A DNA stretch of 64,000 nucleotides from contig OZ251509.1 in the NCBI GenBank assembly GCA_965242855.1, positions 372,001 through 436,000 on the forward strand, in the 5' to 3' direction. Below are positions 54,794 to 63,171 of the stretch, piece by piece (the stretch's first letter is position 1; each line of letters starts with the position of its first letter). This stretch comes from WTGU01 sp965242855 (GTDB lineage: Bacteria > Pseudomonadota > Alphaproteobacteria > UBA828). The translations under genes and the position numbers were made by a program. The notes beneath the pieces are model-generated. The model was not told the DNA's origin, did no database searches, and saw only the letters and a list, made by a program, of their open reading frames with translations.

Positions 54794-55950
54794 CGGCGGC
54801 GGCCCCGCGGCTTTCCGCCGGCGTCGCGCAGCAGAAATTCGCGGCCAAGCTTGACCCGGGCGGCACCGTCGTATTCGACGATGTCCGCCGTGGCATAGGT
54901 CTCGGACCAGTCCTCGGGCAGGAACGAGCCGGTGCCGATCATGTCGATGGGCGCGTTCACGCCGGCCATGACCTTGCACTTGGCGGGGGTAAAGCCGGAG
55001 CTGGCGACGATCTTGACGCGCTCGAAGCCGGCCTCGTCGAGCGCCGCGCGCAGGTGGAACAACGCCGCCGCGCTGACCCCGGTGCCGTTCAGCCAGCGCA
55101 GCTCGGTCTCCGTCCTGTACTCGCGGACGGCATTCGGGCTGTGGCGGTCGAGCACGGCATAGGATTCTGCCATGTCCAGCCCCTCGACGTAGCGGCTGCC
55201 GTGGGTGTCGAGGCGGATGCCGAGGGTGCCGCCGGCCGCCAATTCGGGGAAGCGCCGGCAGACGGCGAGCGAATCGCTGATTTCCCTGCCGAAGTAATCG
55301 ACGAGCACCGTCATCGGCTCGTCTGGAAACAGCGTGTGGAACATCTCCGCGGCGCGCACGGTCGAGCCGGCGTAGCCGACCAGCGCGTGGGGCATGGTGC
55401 CGAGGCCGCGCGCGTTGCCGAAATAATGTGCGGTCGCGTCGGTCGCGTTGCCGACGAAGCCGACGGCGCCCGTGTCCCGCTGCGCCGCCTTCGAGCCGAC
55501 GCTCGCCGCGTAGGCCATCATCTCGGCCATCTCCAGGCCCGCGCAATGGCGCGCGTCCATGGCCATGAAGGCGACCTTGGGCAGGGCCCGCGCCATCGCG
55601 TAGGCGTTGTAGGCGGCGACGCAGGCGGCGCCCAGGCGTTGCAGGTAGAGCGTCTCCAGATCGACCAGATGACGTAACGACCCGGAAAGATAGACCAGCG
55701 GCTCGCCGGCCCCGACCCATTCTCCTTCCTCGAACCGGCAATCGATGGCGAACTCGGTGGCGCGTTCGGCCGCGACCGCCTCCAGCCATTCGATCATGAG
55801 CCGGGGCGCGAAGCAGACGGGGCGCCGCAGGAACACCGCATAGGTGACGGTCGCGTCCCCGAAGCGGGCGACGGCCTCGCGCGTTCGCGTGAAGTAGCGG
55901 TCGGTATGGCGGGCGACCTCCAGATGGGCCGGCGAGACGGAATTCGCCAT
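54790..55950 (-). CDS. Nicotinate phosphoribosyltransferase-like enzyme
   Basis: This 386-aa protein resembles nicotinate phosphoribosyltransferase (nicotinate + PRPP to NaMN). Parts include ARHTDRYFTRTREAVARFG, VTYAVFLRRPVCFAP, LVYLSGSLRHLVDLETLYLQRLG, RLDTHGSRYVEGLDMAES and KVMAGVNAPIDMIGTGSFLP. The start at 55950 gives MANSVSPAHLEV. It is translationally coupled to a flavin monooxygenase, an unusual partner for an NAD-salvage enzyme. The true substrate may be another pyridine- or base-like compound. Confidence 0.8.
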   Translation of the reverse strand: MANSVSPAHLEVARHTDRYFTRTREAVARFGDATVTYAVFLRRPVCFAPRLMIEWLEAVAAERATEFAIDCRFEEGEWVGAGEPLVYLSGSLRHLVDLETLYLQRLGAACVAAYNAYAMARALPKVAFMAMDARHCAGLEMAEMMAYAASVGSKAAQRDTGAVGFVGNATDATAHYFGNARGLGTMPHALVGYAGSTVRAAEMFHTLFPDEPMTVLVDYFGREISDSLAVCRRFPELAAGGTLGIRLDTHGSRYVEGLDMAESYAVLDRHSPNAVREYRTETELRWLNGTGVSAAALFHLRAALDEAGFERVKIVASSGFTPAKCKVMAGVNAPIDMIGTGSFLPEDWSETYATADIVEYDGAARVKLGREFLLRDAGGKPRGRRR

Positions 55951-55976
55951 GGCGGCCGGGCGCGACCGGAGCGGGG

Positions 55977-57359
55977 CTATTCGCGCGCCGCCCGCGACCG
56001 CCCGGCGCCCGCCCGCTCCTCCTTGAGCCGCTCGGCGATGAGGAACGCGAGCTCCAGCGCCTGGGAGGCGTTGAGTCGGGGGTCGCAATGGGTGTGGTAG
56101 CGGTCGGAGAGCCGCTCCTCGGTGATTGCCTGGGCGCCGCCCAGGCATTCGGTCACGTCCTGGCCGGTCATCTCGAAATGGACCCCGCCCGGATGCGTCC
56201 CCTCGGCCCGGTGGACCGCGAAGAAGCCGCGGACCTCGGCCAGGATGCGGTCGAAGGGGCGGGTCTTGTAGCCGTTGGAGGATTTGATCGTGTTGCCGTG
56301 CATCGGGTCGCAGGTCCAGAGCACGCGCCGGCCTTCGCGCTCGACGGCGCGCAGGAGAGGCGGCAGCCTGGCCTCGACCGCATCGTGCCCCATGCGTGTG
56401 ATCACCGTGAGGCGGCCCGGTTCGTTGCGCGGGTTCAACCGGTCGATCAGGACGAGCAGCTCGTCCGGCTCCAGGCCGGGTCCCGCCTTGAGCCCGAGCG
56501 GGTTGCCGACGCCGCTCAGGAAATCCACATGCGCGCCGTCCGGCTGGCGCGTGCGGTCTCCGATCCAGAGCATGTGCGCGGCGCAGTCGTACCACTGGCC
56601 GGTGGTCGAATCGATCCGGGTCAACGCCTGTTCGTATTGCAGGACGAGGGCTTCGTGAGAGGTGTAGAATTCAGTTTCCCGGATCTGCGGCGTGGTGTCG
56701 CTCGTCAGGCCGCAGGCGGCCATGAAGTCGAGCGTCTCGCCCAGCTGGTTGGCCAGCGCCTCGTAGCGCGCGCCCTGCGTGCTCTCGGCGACGAAGCCCA
56801 GGTTCCAGCGGTGCACCGCGTGCAGGTCGGCGTAGCCGCCCTGGGCCAGGGCGCGCAGCAGGTTGAGCGTCGCCGCCGACTGGCCGTAGGCCTGCATCAA
56901 CCGCTCCGGATCCGGCGTCCGCGCGCGTTCGTCGAACGCCATCCCGTTCACCATGTCGCCGCGATAGGCGGGCAGGGTCGTGCCGTCCACGGTCTCGGTA
57001 TCGGCGGAACGCGGCTTGGCGAACTGGCCCGCGAGCCGGCCGACCTTGACCACCGGGAGCCTGGCGCCGTAGGTCAGCACGATCGCCATCTGGAGGAGGA
57101 CGCGAAAGGTGTCGCGGATGGTGTCCGGGTGGAACTCCGCGAAGCTCTCGGCGCAATCGCCGCCCTGGAGGAGGAAGGCCCGGCCCTCGCAGGCCCGCGC
57201 CAGCCGCGCGCGCAGGCGCCGCGCCTCGCCGGCGAAGACCAGCGGCGGCGTGCGCCGGAGGCGCGCCTCGACGGCGGCCAGCGCCGCCGCGTCGGGCCAG
57301 ACCGGTTGCTGCCGGATCGGCAGCCCGCGCCAGCGCTCCGGGCTCCAGGTGCCGGGCAT
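55977..57359 (-). CDS. aroG: 3-deoxy-7-phosphoheptulonate synthase, class II
   Basis: This class II (plant-type) DAHP synthase (460 aa) condenses PEP and erythrose-4-phosphate, the first step of aromatic amino acid synthesis. Markers are LLQGGDCAESFAEF, PAYRGDMVNGMAFD, FYTSHEALVLQYEQALTR, VLWTCDPMHGNTIKSSNGYKTRPFD and GGVHFEMTGQDVTECLGGA. The Cys, His and Glu residues in these motifs are metal-site candidates. The symbol is used in the class-independent sense. Confidence 0.95.
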   Translation of the reverse strand: MPGTWSPERWRGLPIRQQPVWPDAAALAAVEARLRRTPPLVFAGEARRLRARLARACEGRAFLLQGGDCAESFAEFHPDTIRDTFRVLLQMAIVLTYGARLPVVKVGRLAGQFAKPRSADTETVDGTTLPAYRGDMVNGMAFDERARTPDPERLMQAYGQSAATLNLLRALAQGGYADLHAVHRWNLGFVAESTQGARYEALANQLGETLDFMAACGLTSDTTPQIRETEFYTSHEALVLQYEQALTRIDSTTGQWYDCAAHMLWIGDRTRQPDGAHVDFLSGVGNPLGLKAGPGLEPDELLVLIDRLNPRNEPGRLTVITRMGHDAVEARLPPLLRAVEREGRRVLWTCDPMHGNTIKSSNGYKTRPFDRILAEVRGFFAVHRAEGTHPGGVHFEMTGQDVTECLGGAQAITEERLSDRYHTHCDPRLNASQALELAFLIAERLKEERAGAGRSRAARE

Positions 57360-57446
57360 GTCGTTCTCCTCGGGCGCTCCCCTCGTCGCGCCGTGCCATA
57401 CACCCGAACCGTCCGGCGTGCCAGCCCTTTCCGCCGCGAGGCGGCG

Positions 57447-58817
57447 CTATGCGGCGGCGTCGGGCGCGAGAGGCGGGGCCGGCTCGTACATGGTGACGAA
57501 CTCCTCCGCCGCGGTCGGATGCACGGCCATGGTGGCGTCGAACCGGGCCTTGGTCGCGCCCGCCCTGACGGCGATGGCGAGGAGCTGGATCGCCTCGCCG
57601 GCGCCTTCGCCGACCATGTGGCAGCCGACCACCCGATCGGACCGGCGCTCGACGACGAGCTTCATGAACACCGTCTCGTCGCGCCCCGTCAGGGTGTGCT
57701 TGAGCGGGCGGAAGCGGGTCCTGTACACGGCGATGTCGCCGTGGACGCGCCGGGCCTCCTCCTCGCTCAGCCCGACGGCGCCGGCTTCCGGCTGCGTGAA
57801 GACCGCCGTCGCGACGCAGCGGTGGTCGGGAGCTTGCGGGTTGTCGTTGTAGAGGGTCTCGGCCAGGCAGCGGCCCTCGTGGATCGCCACCGGCGTCAGG
57901 TTGATGCGGTCGGTGACGTCGCCCACTGCATGGATGCCGGCCACTCCCGTGCAGGAAGCGCCATCGACCCGCACGGCGCCCCGTTCGTCCGTCTCGACGC
58001 CGGCCGCCTCGAGGCCGAGGCCGGCGACGTTGGGCTTGCGCCCGGTGGCGCACAGCACCCGGTCCGCCTCGATGACGTCGCCTGCCGTCGTGGCGACGGC
58101 GACCCCGCCCGCCGCGCGCGCGAGGGAGACCGCGTTGGTGTTCAGCCGGACGTCGATCCCCGTCTTGCGCATCTCCTCGCAGAGGACGGCGCGCAGGTCC
58201 CGGTCGAAGCCGCGCAGCAGCATCTCGGAGCGGTAGAGCACGGTCACCCGGGCGCCGAGCCCGCGCAGGATGCAGGCGAACTCACAGGCGATGTAGCCGC
58301 CGCCGACGATGACCGCGCGCGCCGGCAGCGCCGGCAGGTCGAACGCCTCGTCCGAGCTGATCGCGAGGTCGATGCCGGGGACGTCCGGCATGGCGGGCCG
58401 GCCGCCGGTCGCGATCAGGATCGTCTCGGCGCGAAGGCGGCGCCCGCCCACCGCGACGGTGCGGGCGTCGATGAAGCGCCCGGTGCCTGTGATCACCGTC
58501 GCGCCGGATTCCTCGAGCAGGCGCCGGTAAACCCCTTCCAGCCGGTCGAGCTCGCGGGATTTGGCCCGCACCAGCGCCGGCCAGTCGAAGGCGCGCGGGC
58601 CGACGCTCCAGCCATAGGCCGCCGCGTCCTCGAAGTCGTGGCTGAAATGCGAGGCATGGACCAGGAGCTTCTTCGGGATGCAGCCGCGATGGACGCAGGT
58701 GCCGCCGAGCCGCCCGCTCTCGATCAGCCCGACCCGCGCGCCGTAGCCCGCCGCCCGCCGCGCGCAGGCCACCCCGCCGGAGCCGCCGCCGATCACCAGA
58801 AGGTCGAAATCCGTCAT
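57447..58817 (-). CDS. gor: Glutathione-disulfide reductase
   Basis: Gor reduces oxidised glutathione with NADPH. The product is 456 aa. The FAD motif is LLVIGGGSGGVACARRAA. The redox disulfide is C41/C46 (GGTCVHRGCIPKK), and NAD(P) binding is in VIVGGGYIACEFACILRGLG. The C-terminal catalytic His is in MAVHPTAAEEFVTM. In the middle, RCLAETLYNDNPQAPDHRCVATAVFTQPEAGAVGLSEEEA (in parts) is typical. Confusion with trypanothione or mercuric reductase is unlikely because the C-terminal His-Pro-Thr-x-x-Glu-Glu matches Gor. Confidence 0.93.
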   Translation of the reverse strand: MTDFDLLVIGGGSGGVACARRAAGYGARVGLIESGRLGGTCVHRGCIPKKLLVHASHFSHDFEDAAAYGWSVGPRAFDWPALVRAKSRELDRLEGVYRRLLEESGATVITGTGRFIDARTVAVGGRRLRAETILIATGGRPAMPDVPGIDLAISSDEAFDLPALPARAVIVGGGYIACEFACILRGLGARVTVLYRSEMLLRGFDRDLRAVLCEEMRKTGIDVRLNTNAVSLARAAGGVAVATTAGDVIEADRVLCATGRKPNVAGLGLEAAGVETDERGAVRVDGASCTGVAGIHAVGDVTDRINLTPVAIHEGRCLAETLYNDNPQAPDHRCVATAVFTQPEAGAVGLSEEEARRVHGDIAVYRTRFRPLKHTLTGRDETVFMKLVVERRSDRVVGCHMVGEGAGEAIQLLAIAVRAGATKARFDATMAVHPTAAEEFVTMYEPAPPLAPDAAA

Positions 58818-58851
58818 GCTTCCTTCAAGTCGCGGCCGCCGGAGGGGACGG

Positions 58852-58925
58852 TGGGCCCGGCAGGACTCGAACCTGCAACAACGCCGTTATGAGCGGCGGG
58901 TTCTGACCGATTGAACTACGGGCCC
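58852..58925 (-). tRNA. tRNA with CAU anticodon (Met or lysidine-type Ile2)
   Basis: The minus strand folds as a standard cloverleaf: acceptor GGGCCCG/CGGGCCC, D stem GTTC/GAAC, anticodon stem CGCCG/CGGCG with loop CTCATAA, and T stem GCAGG/CCTGC with loop TTCGAGT. The anticodon is CAT. It lacks the mismatched first pair of initiator tRNA, so it is elongator Met or Ile2 (CAU modified to lysidine); these cannot be separated by eye. The genome encodes CCG rather than CCA after the discriminator A, so CCA must be added. Confidence 0.93.
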
Positions 58926-58936
58926 CCGGCGCGCCC

Positions 58937-58966
58937 ATCATAGAGCAGGCGTCCGGCGCAGGTCAC
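58937..58966 (-). promoter_or_regulatory. Candidate sigma-70 promoter of the tRNA
   Basis: Reading the minus strand, TATGAT (58937-58942) lies about 11 bases before the mature tRNA end. A -35-like GTGACC (58961-58966) lies 18 bases further up, overlapping the stop codon of the isochorismatase-family gene. Confidence 0.4.
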
Positions 58967-59676
58967 GGCCGCGCCGCCGCTTCCGGCCCCTGCGCGGCGA
59001 GGCCGCCCAGATAGGCGAGCACGTCCGCTGTCTCGACCACGTCGGCGGAGCAGCGGTCCATGTCGAACAGGTTGATGGCGTGGGAGACGGGCAGGCGGTC
59101 GAACACCGCGTCCGCCGGCACGATGGCGCGGTAGTTGTAGGAGAAGGCGTCGAACACGGTGGCCCGCACGCAGTTGCAGGTGGCGCCGCCGGTGACGATC
59201 AGCGTGTCCACCGCGCGGTCCACCAGCCAGGACAGGAGCGGCGTGCCGTGGAAGGAACTCGGCTTCTTCTTGGTGAAGACGAGATCGCCCGGCGCGGGCG
59301 CCACGGCGTCCACGATCGCGCTCCCGTGGGTGCCCTCGAAATAGGCGTATTCGCCTGCTTCCGCGCCGATCTTGGCGTCGAAGAGCCCGGCGTCGCCGAC
59401 CGCGCGGTCGATGGCGAAGCGGGTATAGACCACCGGCGCGCCCGCCGCCCGGGCCGCGTCGAGGATGCGCCGGATCTGCGCCACGGCGGCCCGGCCGGCG
59501 GCGCAGGCGTAGGGGTATTTCTCAGGGTCGGCGGCGCCCTCCTCGCCGACCATGTAGTTCTGCACGTCGATCACGATGACGGCGGGCCGCGCGCCGAAGC
59601 CGACGCGCCGCGCCCAGCGCCCGCGCGCGATCGTGGCCCTGTCCTCGTCGCTCAGGAAGCGCTGCCAATCCACCAT
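58963..59676 (-). CDS. Isochorismatase-fold cysteine hydrolase (N-carbamoylsarcosine amidase-like)
   Basis: This 237-aa amidohydrolase has the isochorismatase fold. The catalytic triad can be placed at Asp37 (AVIVIDVQNYM), Lys137 (FTKKKPSSFHGT) and Cys169 (TGGATCNCVRATVFDA). The segment VVYTRFAIDRAVGDAG is typical of the N-carbamoylsarcosine/maleamate amidase branch. This branch includes maleamate amidohydrolase of nicotinate breakdown, and the window also holds a molybdenum hydroxylase and an NAPRT-like gene. A shared pathway is only a speculation. Confidence 0.87.
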   Translation of the reverse strand: MVDWQRFLSDEDRATIARGRWARRVGFGARPAVIVIDVQNYMVGEEGAADPEKYPYACAAGRAAVAQIRRILDAARAAGAPVVYTRFAIDRAVGDAGLFDAKIGAEAGEYAYFEGTHGSAIVDAVAPAPGDLVFTKKKPSSFHGTPLLSWLVDRAVDTLIVTGGATCNCVRATVFDAFSYNYRAIVPADAVFDRLPVSHAINLFDMDRCSADVVETADVLAYLGGLAAQGPEAAARP

Positions 59677-59776
59677 GGGCCATCTCCCGCGCCGCGCCGC
59701 GAGGCGCCATCATATCCCATCTCGGGGGAGGGGCGGACGCGCCGCATGTCACAACGGGAATGGCCGTCAGCGCGTC

Positions 59777-60721
59777 CTATAGCGGCAGATGGCCGCCGAT
59801 ATAGCCTATTTCGACTTCCCGGCGCTCCGGATCGAAGCGAAGGTGGATACGCCCAGCGCTCCCGAAGCGGGCATGCTGCAGGAAGAGCGCGCGGTCGCCG
59901 GAATGGCTTCGGAACCGGCGCTCCTCTCTCAATGTCGTGTTGTTACGGAGGCGCTCGCTCTCGTTCGTCACACGGCAGGTCCAAGGAGGCATGGCCCCTC
60001 CGACTCTGCGCCAGTTCTCGGCGGCAGCGTCGAGTTGGACCAGCTTGTTGATGACGGTATGAAAAAGCCCCGCTTGAAGTTTCGCGAGATGGCCTTCCAC
60101 GTCCGGTCCGAAAACCAAGTTGGGGAACACCTCCTGCCGTTTGGCCCACAATTCGTCGGGCCGCAGGCCGGTGCGGAGCAGTCGCCGGTGACGGGCGCAG
60201 ATCGGCTCGGCGTGGGCGGCCCGCGCGAGATGGTCGATGCCCTCCGATTCCGAGCTGAAGGTGTCGTCGGGCAGAAGTTCCTCGAAACGGACCGTTACCC
60301 GGTCGCGGTCCCAATCCTCATGGGATGGAAGCCCGACCGCGACCGAGTGGGCCAAGACGCACAGAAGAAGAGGGGCTCCGTCCTCGGGCTGCAAGTCCAG
60401 TGTCTCACAGCCGAGGAAGCGTTGCTCAATCTCCTCTCCAATGCCGCTCTGGAGCGGCGTTTTCGTCGTCAGCCCGACGAGAAACAGATATTCGTCACGC
60501 GCGCCCGACCTTCGCAATTCCTGCGTGGCATCGAACAGCGAAAAATCCTCCGCGCAAAGAACTTCCGTCAAGCTCCAATTGGTTCTCAAGACTCTTTCGA
60601 CAACCCCTTCCTTCACGAGTTGCGCGATACCGGACACCGCGTCCTTCAAAAAATGTATCGCATCGGTTCGATCGCCGACCCAGAGGCTGGCGTGGTTGAG
60701 AACCATCTCACGCGCATTCAT
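59777..60721 (-). CDS. Unknown third protein of the DUF262-AAA operon
   Basis: I do not recognise this 314-aa protein. It starts MNAREMVLNHASLWVGDRTDAIHFLKD, with its ATG overlapping the AAA gene stop (ATGA at 60718-60721). The N-terminal two thirds are helical (FEELLPDDTFSSESEGIDHLARAA; CARHRRLLRTGLRPDELW). The C-terminus has a compact beta pattern: ALFLQHARFGSAGRIHLRFDP and then EVEIGYIGGHLPL. This ending resembles those I associate with conserved defence-linked hypotheticals, but I cannot name the family. It may be the effector or sensor of the operon. Confidence 0.7.
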   Translation of the reverse strand: MNAREMVLNHASLWVGDRTDAIHFLKDAVSGIAQLVKEGVVERVLRTNWSLTEVLCAEDFSLFDATQELRRSGARDEYLFLVGLTTKTPLQSGIGEEIEQRFLGCETLDLQPEDGAPLLLCVLAHSVAVGLPSHEDWDRDRVTVRFEELLPDDTFSSESEGIDHLARAAHAEPICARHRRLLRTGLRPDELWAKRQEVFPNLVFGPDVEGHLAKLQAGLFHTVINKLVQLDAAAENWRRVGGAMPPWTCRVTNESERLRNNTTLREERRFRSHSGDRALFLQHARFGSAGRIHLRFDPERREVEIGYIGGHLPL

Positions 60722-61845
60722 CGGATGGGCGCCAGGAGCTTGGCGAGATTCTCTTCGTGCTGGTCGAAGAACCCGGTGGGCCACGACGACAAACGACCGT
60801 CCTTGTCGACCTTCGGGGAAGACACGACTGCCTCGCCGCCCTCGCGCTCGAAATAATGGATCGCCGCATCCTCGGGCGGAATCAGGCCATCGCGAACGGC
60901 GATGCGAATCCCGTCCACGAAATGGTCGCTATGCGTTTCGATGATCGCCTGGACCCCGGCCATCGCCGCCCGGACGGCGAGTTCCGCAAGTTTCGTCTGG
61001 CCGCGCGGATGCAGGTGGGCTTCCGGATTCTCGATCAGGCACAGAGTCCCCTTCGGCAGGAACATCGCGACGAGGAGGGGGAGAACGTAGGAGAGGCCGA
61101 AACCGACGTTGGTCGCCCGGAAGGCCCGCGTTTCGACGTCCCCTGGCCGGTCGAAGGAAAAGCCGGCGACGAGAGCGTCGGCTTCGGCCACCGTTTGCAT
61201 CCGCAACCGGGCGCCGGGGCTGATCTCTCCGAGCCAGCGCTCCACCCCGGCCGCCAGTCGCCCGGATTCGCAGCCCTCGAAACGCGGATCGTCCTTGGGC
61301 CACATCTCGGCACCGCGTGCGTTGAGATAGCTCAGCGCGTACTCGCCGCGCGCGCCCAACTCTCCGCGTCGTGCGAAGGTTTCCGAGTGCGCATACAGCT
61401 TCCGGGGTCCAGCGCGCTCCGCATCAATGTAGACCAGCCTTCCCCCGAACGGGGGCACACCGCGCCATGCGTCCGAAATGCCGAACTCACCAGGCGCGTC
61501 CGCCGCCGGCCGCAGATTCAACCGGTCCGCTTCCCGGTCGTAATCGCAGGACAGCGCGCATGGCACCGAGGTATTGTCGTCTTCCAGAGAAAAATCTATG
61601 GTGTCTTTCTCGGCATCCTCGAAAAGCGCATCTCTGCCCGTTCCGACGTTCGCGAGTTCGCCGTTCAGCGCCAGCCGCCCTTCCCGCAGCTCCCGCAAAT
61701 CGTAGGATTGTCTCAGCACCAGAAGAGCCTGCATGACGCTGCTCTTTCCCATGCCGTTCAAGCCGCATAGCAGGGTAATCGGTGCACACTCCAATTTGAG
61801 GTTGGCAAAGCATTTGAAGTTCGAGAGGCGGATATTCTTGAGCAT
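60718..61845 (-). CDS. AAA/ABC-type ATPase with DUF3696-like C-terminus (OLD/RecF-like)
   Basis: This 375-aa ATPase is of the OLD/RecF/SMC group. Walker A is GLNGMGKSS (28-36) and a signature-like segment is NVGFGLSYVLPLL (246-258). Walker B with the catalytic acid is LCLIENPEAHLHP (268-280), and the switch His is in ETHSDHFVDGIR (303-314). The C-terminus (IHYFEREGGEAVVSSPKVDKDGRLSSWPTGFFDQ in parts) matches the DUF3696 domain. It lies 3 bases after the DUF262 gene and overlaps the unknown gene. Such ATPases act as nucleic-acid or phage-product sensors in many defence systems. Confidence 0.88.
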   Translation of the reverse strand: MLKNIRLSNFKCFANLKLECAPITLLCGLNGMGKSSVMQALLVLRQSYDLRELREGRLALNGELANVGTGRDALFEDAEKDTIDFSLEDDNTSVPCALSCDYDREADRLNLRPAADAPGEFGISDAWRGVPPFGGRLVYIDAERAGPRKLYAHSETFARRGELGARGEYALSYLNARGAEMWPKDDPRFEGCESGRLAAGVERWLGEISPGARLRMQTVAEADALVAGFSFDRPGDVETRAFRATNVGFGLSYVLPLLVAMFLPKGTLCLIENPEAHLHPRGQTKLAELAVRAAMAGVQAIIETHSDHFVDGIRIAVRDGLIPPEDAAIHYFEREGGEAVVSSPKVDKDGRLSSWPTGFFDQHEENLAKLLAPIR

Positions 61846-61848
61846 CGT

Positions 61849-63009
61849 TCAGAGGCACTCCCTGATCAAATCGTCTATCGCCTGGAATTGCTTACGTACT
61901 CGTCCGGGTGTCCCGGTAGAGTACGAAATAGCCGTATCGAATTCCCTGTCATTTTCCAACAACAACTTGAATTTCCTCTCCACTCTCGCCCGGTTCCGGA
62001 CGAGCTGTTTGACCTCTTCCGACGACCGACGAGCCAACCCGACGCTCCAGGCACCGAACAAAGCCTTGTTGATAGGTCTCCGCCGTCCATTGTCCAGAGG
62101 CGGTTTGCGAAACGCTTGGTTTCCGAAGATATCGCACGCGGACAGCATCGCCTGTTTGAAGACAGCGGCGACGGACTCCCGTTCCTGTTCGGTCATCCGG
62201 TTTATGTTTTTCATGGTGTCATCAAGATAGCCATCGACGTCATTGTTCGCATATTCCTTCCAGTGGCGCGTATAAAACGCCAGAAAGCGCAAAACGCAAT
62301 CCCGATCGGCCATCCTTTCGGGTGAGATGGAGTCGTTGGTCGCTTTCACGAATTCCTTCGTTTCGGAGAGCTCTTTCAGAAACCCGCGAACGGGTCCCCG
62401 ATTGAGCGCGTGGCGAATCTCTTGTCCGTTCAGCGTCATCCCGCCGGTGTTGATGCGGTGGAAGATGTTGAACATCACTTCCGCTGGAGTTCCAGGATCT
62501 ATGACGTTTACGACGAGCTGAGTCTCGCCTATACGCCTCTGCATGGGGCGCGAAAGGTCCCGGTATTTCTTTCCATGAAGATAATTCAAGTATTCCAACC
62601 CGACGAGATCGAATCGATTGGACACGTAATCGTGCATGGTCGACATCCTTTGGAGACCGTCGACGACCGCCCATTCCTCTTCATCGTTTTCTGCAACATA
62701 AAACACAGGAAGAGGAATTCGCAACAGGATGGACTCCACAAGCCGACTCTTCTGATTCGGCCTCCAGATACCCCGCAACCGCTGAAACTCCGGTTGCAAA
62801 TCGATTTCTTCGTACTTGATACGTGAGACAAGTTGATCCACGACGACGGAAATCGTCCGAACCTTTATCTTTTCCGGATCGAACGGATGATCTATCCTTT
62901 CGTTCCCTGTCTCATCGATATCGGGTTCGATACCTCTGTCCGATTCCTCGTTCGATTGGTCAAAGGTCGGCTCGGAGCCAGAGTCTTCAAGCTTCGCGTC
63001 GTCAGCCAT
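61849..63009 (-). CDS. DUF262 / GmrSD N-domain protein (ParB-like NTPase fold)
   Basis: This 386-aa protein starts at 63009, where AGAGGAA lies just upstream. Residues 1-45 are acidic and disordered. The DUF262 domain follows: DLQPEFQRLRGIW (71-82), RIPLPVFYVAENDEEEWAVVDGLQRMSTM in parts (DGLQR at 117-121) and FHRINTGGMTLNGQEIRHAL (183-201). The domain is shared with the type IV restriction enzyme GmrSD and BrxU, where it binds and hydrolyses nucleotides. No HNH nuclease motif is seen, so any nuclease function would reside elsewhere. The DNA is AT-richer than its surroundings. Confidence 0.9.
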   Translation of the reverse strand: MADDAKLEDSGSEPTFDQSNEESDRGIEPDIDETGNERIDHPFDPEKIKVRTISVVVDQLVSRIKYEEIDLQPEFQRLRGIWRPNQKSRLVESILLRIPLPVFYVAENDEEEWAVVDGLQRMSTMHDYVSNRFDLVGLEYLNYLHGKKYRDLSRPMQRRIGETQLVVNVIDPGTPAEVMFNIFHRINTGGMTLNGQEIRHALNRGPVRGFLKELSETKEFVKATNDSISPERMADRDCVLRFLAFYTRHWKEYANNDVDGYLDDTMKNINRMTEQERESVAAVFKQAMLSACDIFGNQAFRKPPLDNGRRRPINKALFGAWSVGLARRSSEEVKQLVRNRARVERKFKLLLENDREFDTAISYSTGTPGRVRKQFQAIDDLIRECL

Positions 63010-63104
63010 CGTTTCCTCTACGATAAGCCACTGCGGCATGGCGGGAAAGCCGGTCGGTTCCCGGATCACACATGAAACAGAATAGCAGGGGCGCCTTTTC
63101 TGTC

Positions 63105-63121
63105 AACCGGTCACGCCGGTT
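63105..63121. promoter_or_regulatory. Inverted repeat AACCGG-TCACG-CCGGTT in divergent spacer
   Basis: A perfect 6-base inverted repeat with a 5-base centre lies in the 162-base spacer between the DUF262 operon (leftward) and the M24 aminopeptidase gene (rightward). TGT/ACA half-matches flank it. It may be an operator or a promoter-proximal hairpin. Its distance to the DUF262 start is 95 bases. Confidence 0.35.
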
Positions 63122-63171
63122 CAACATATGGATATTGACCCCATGCCCGCCCGCTGGCACATAGCCGGCCA

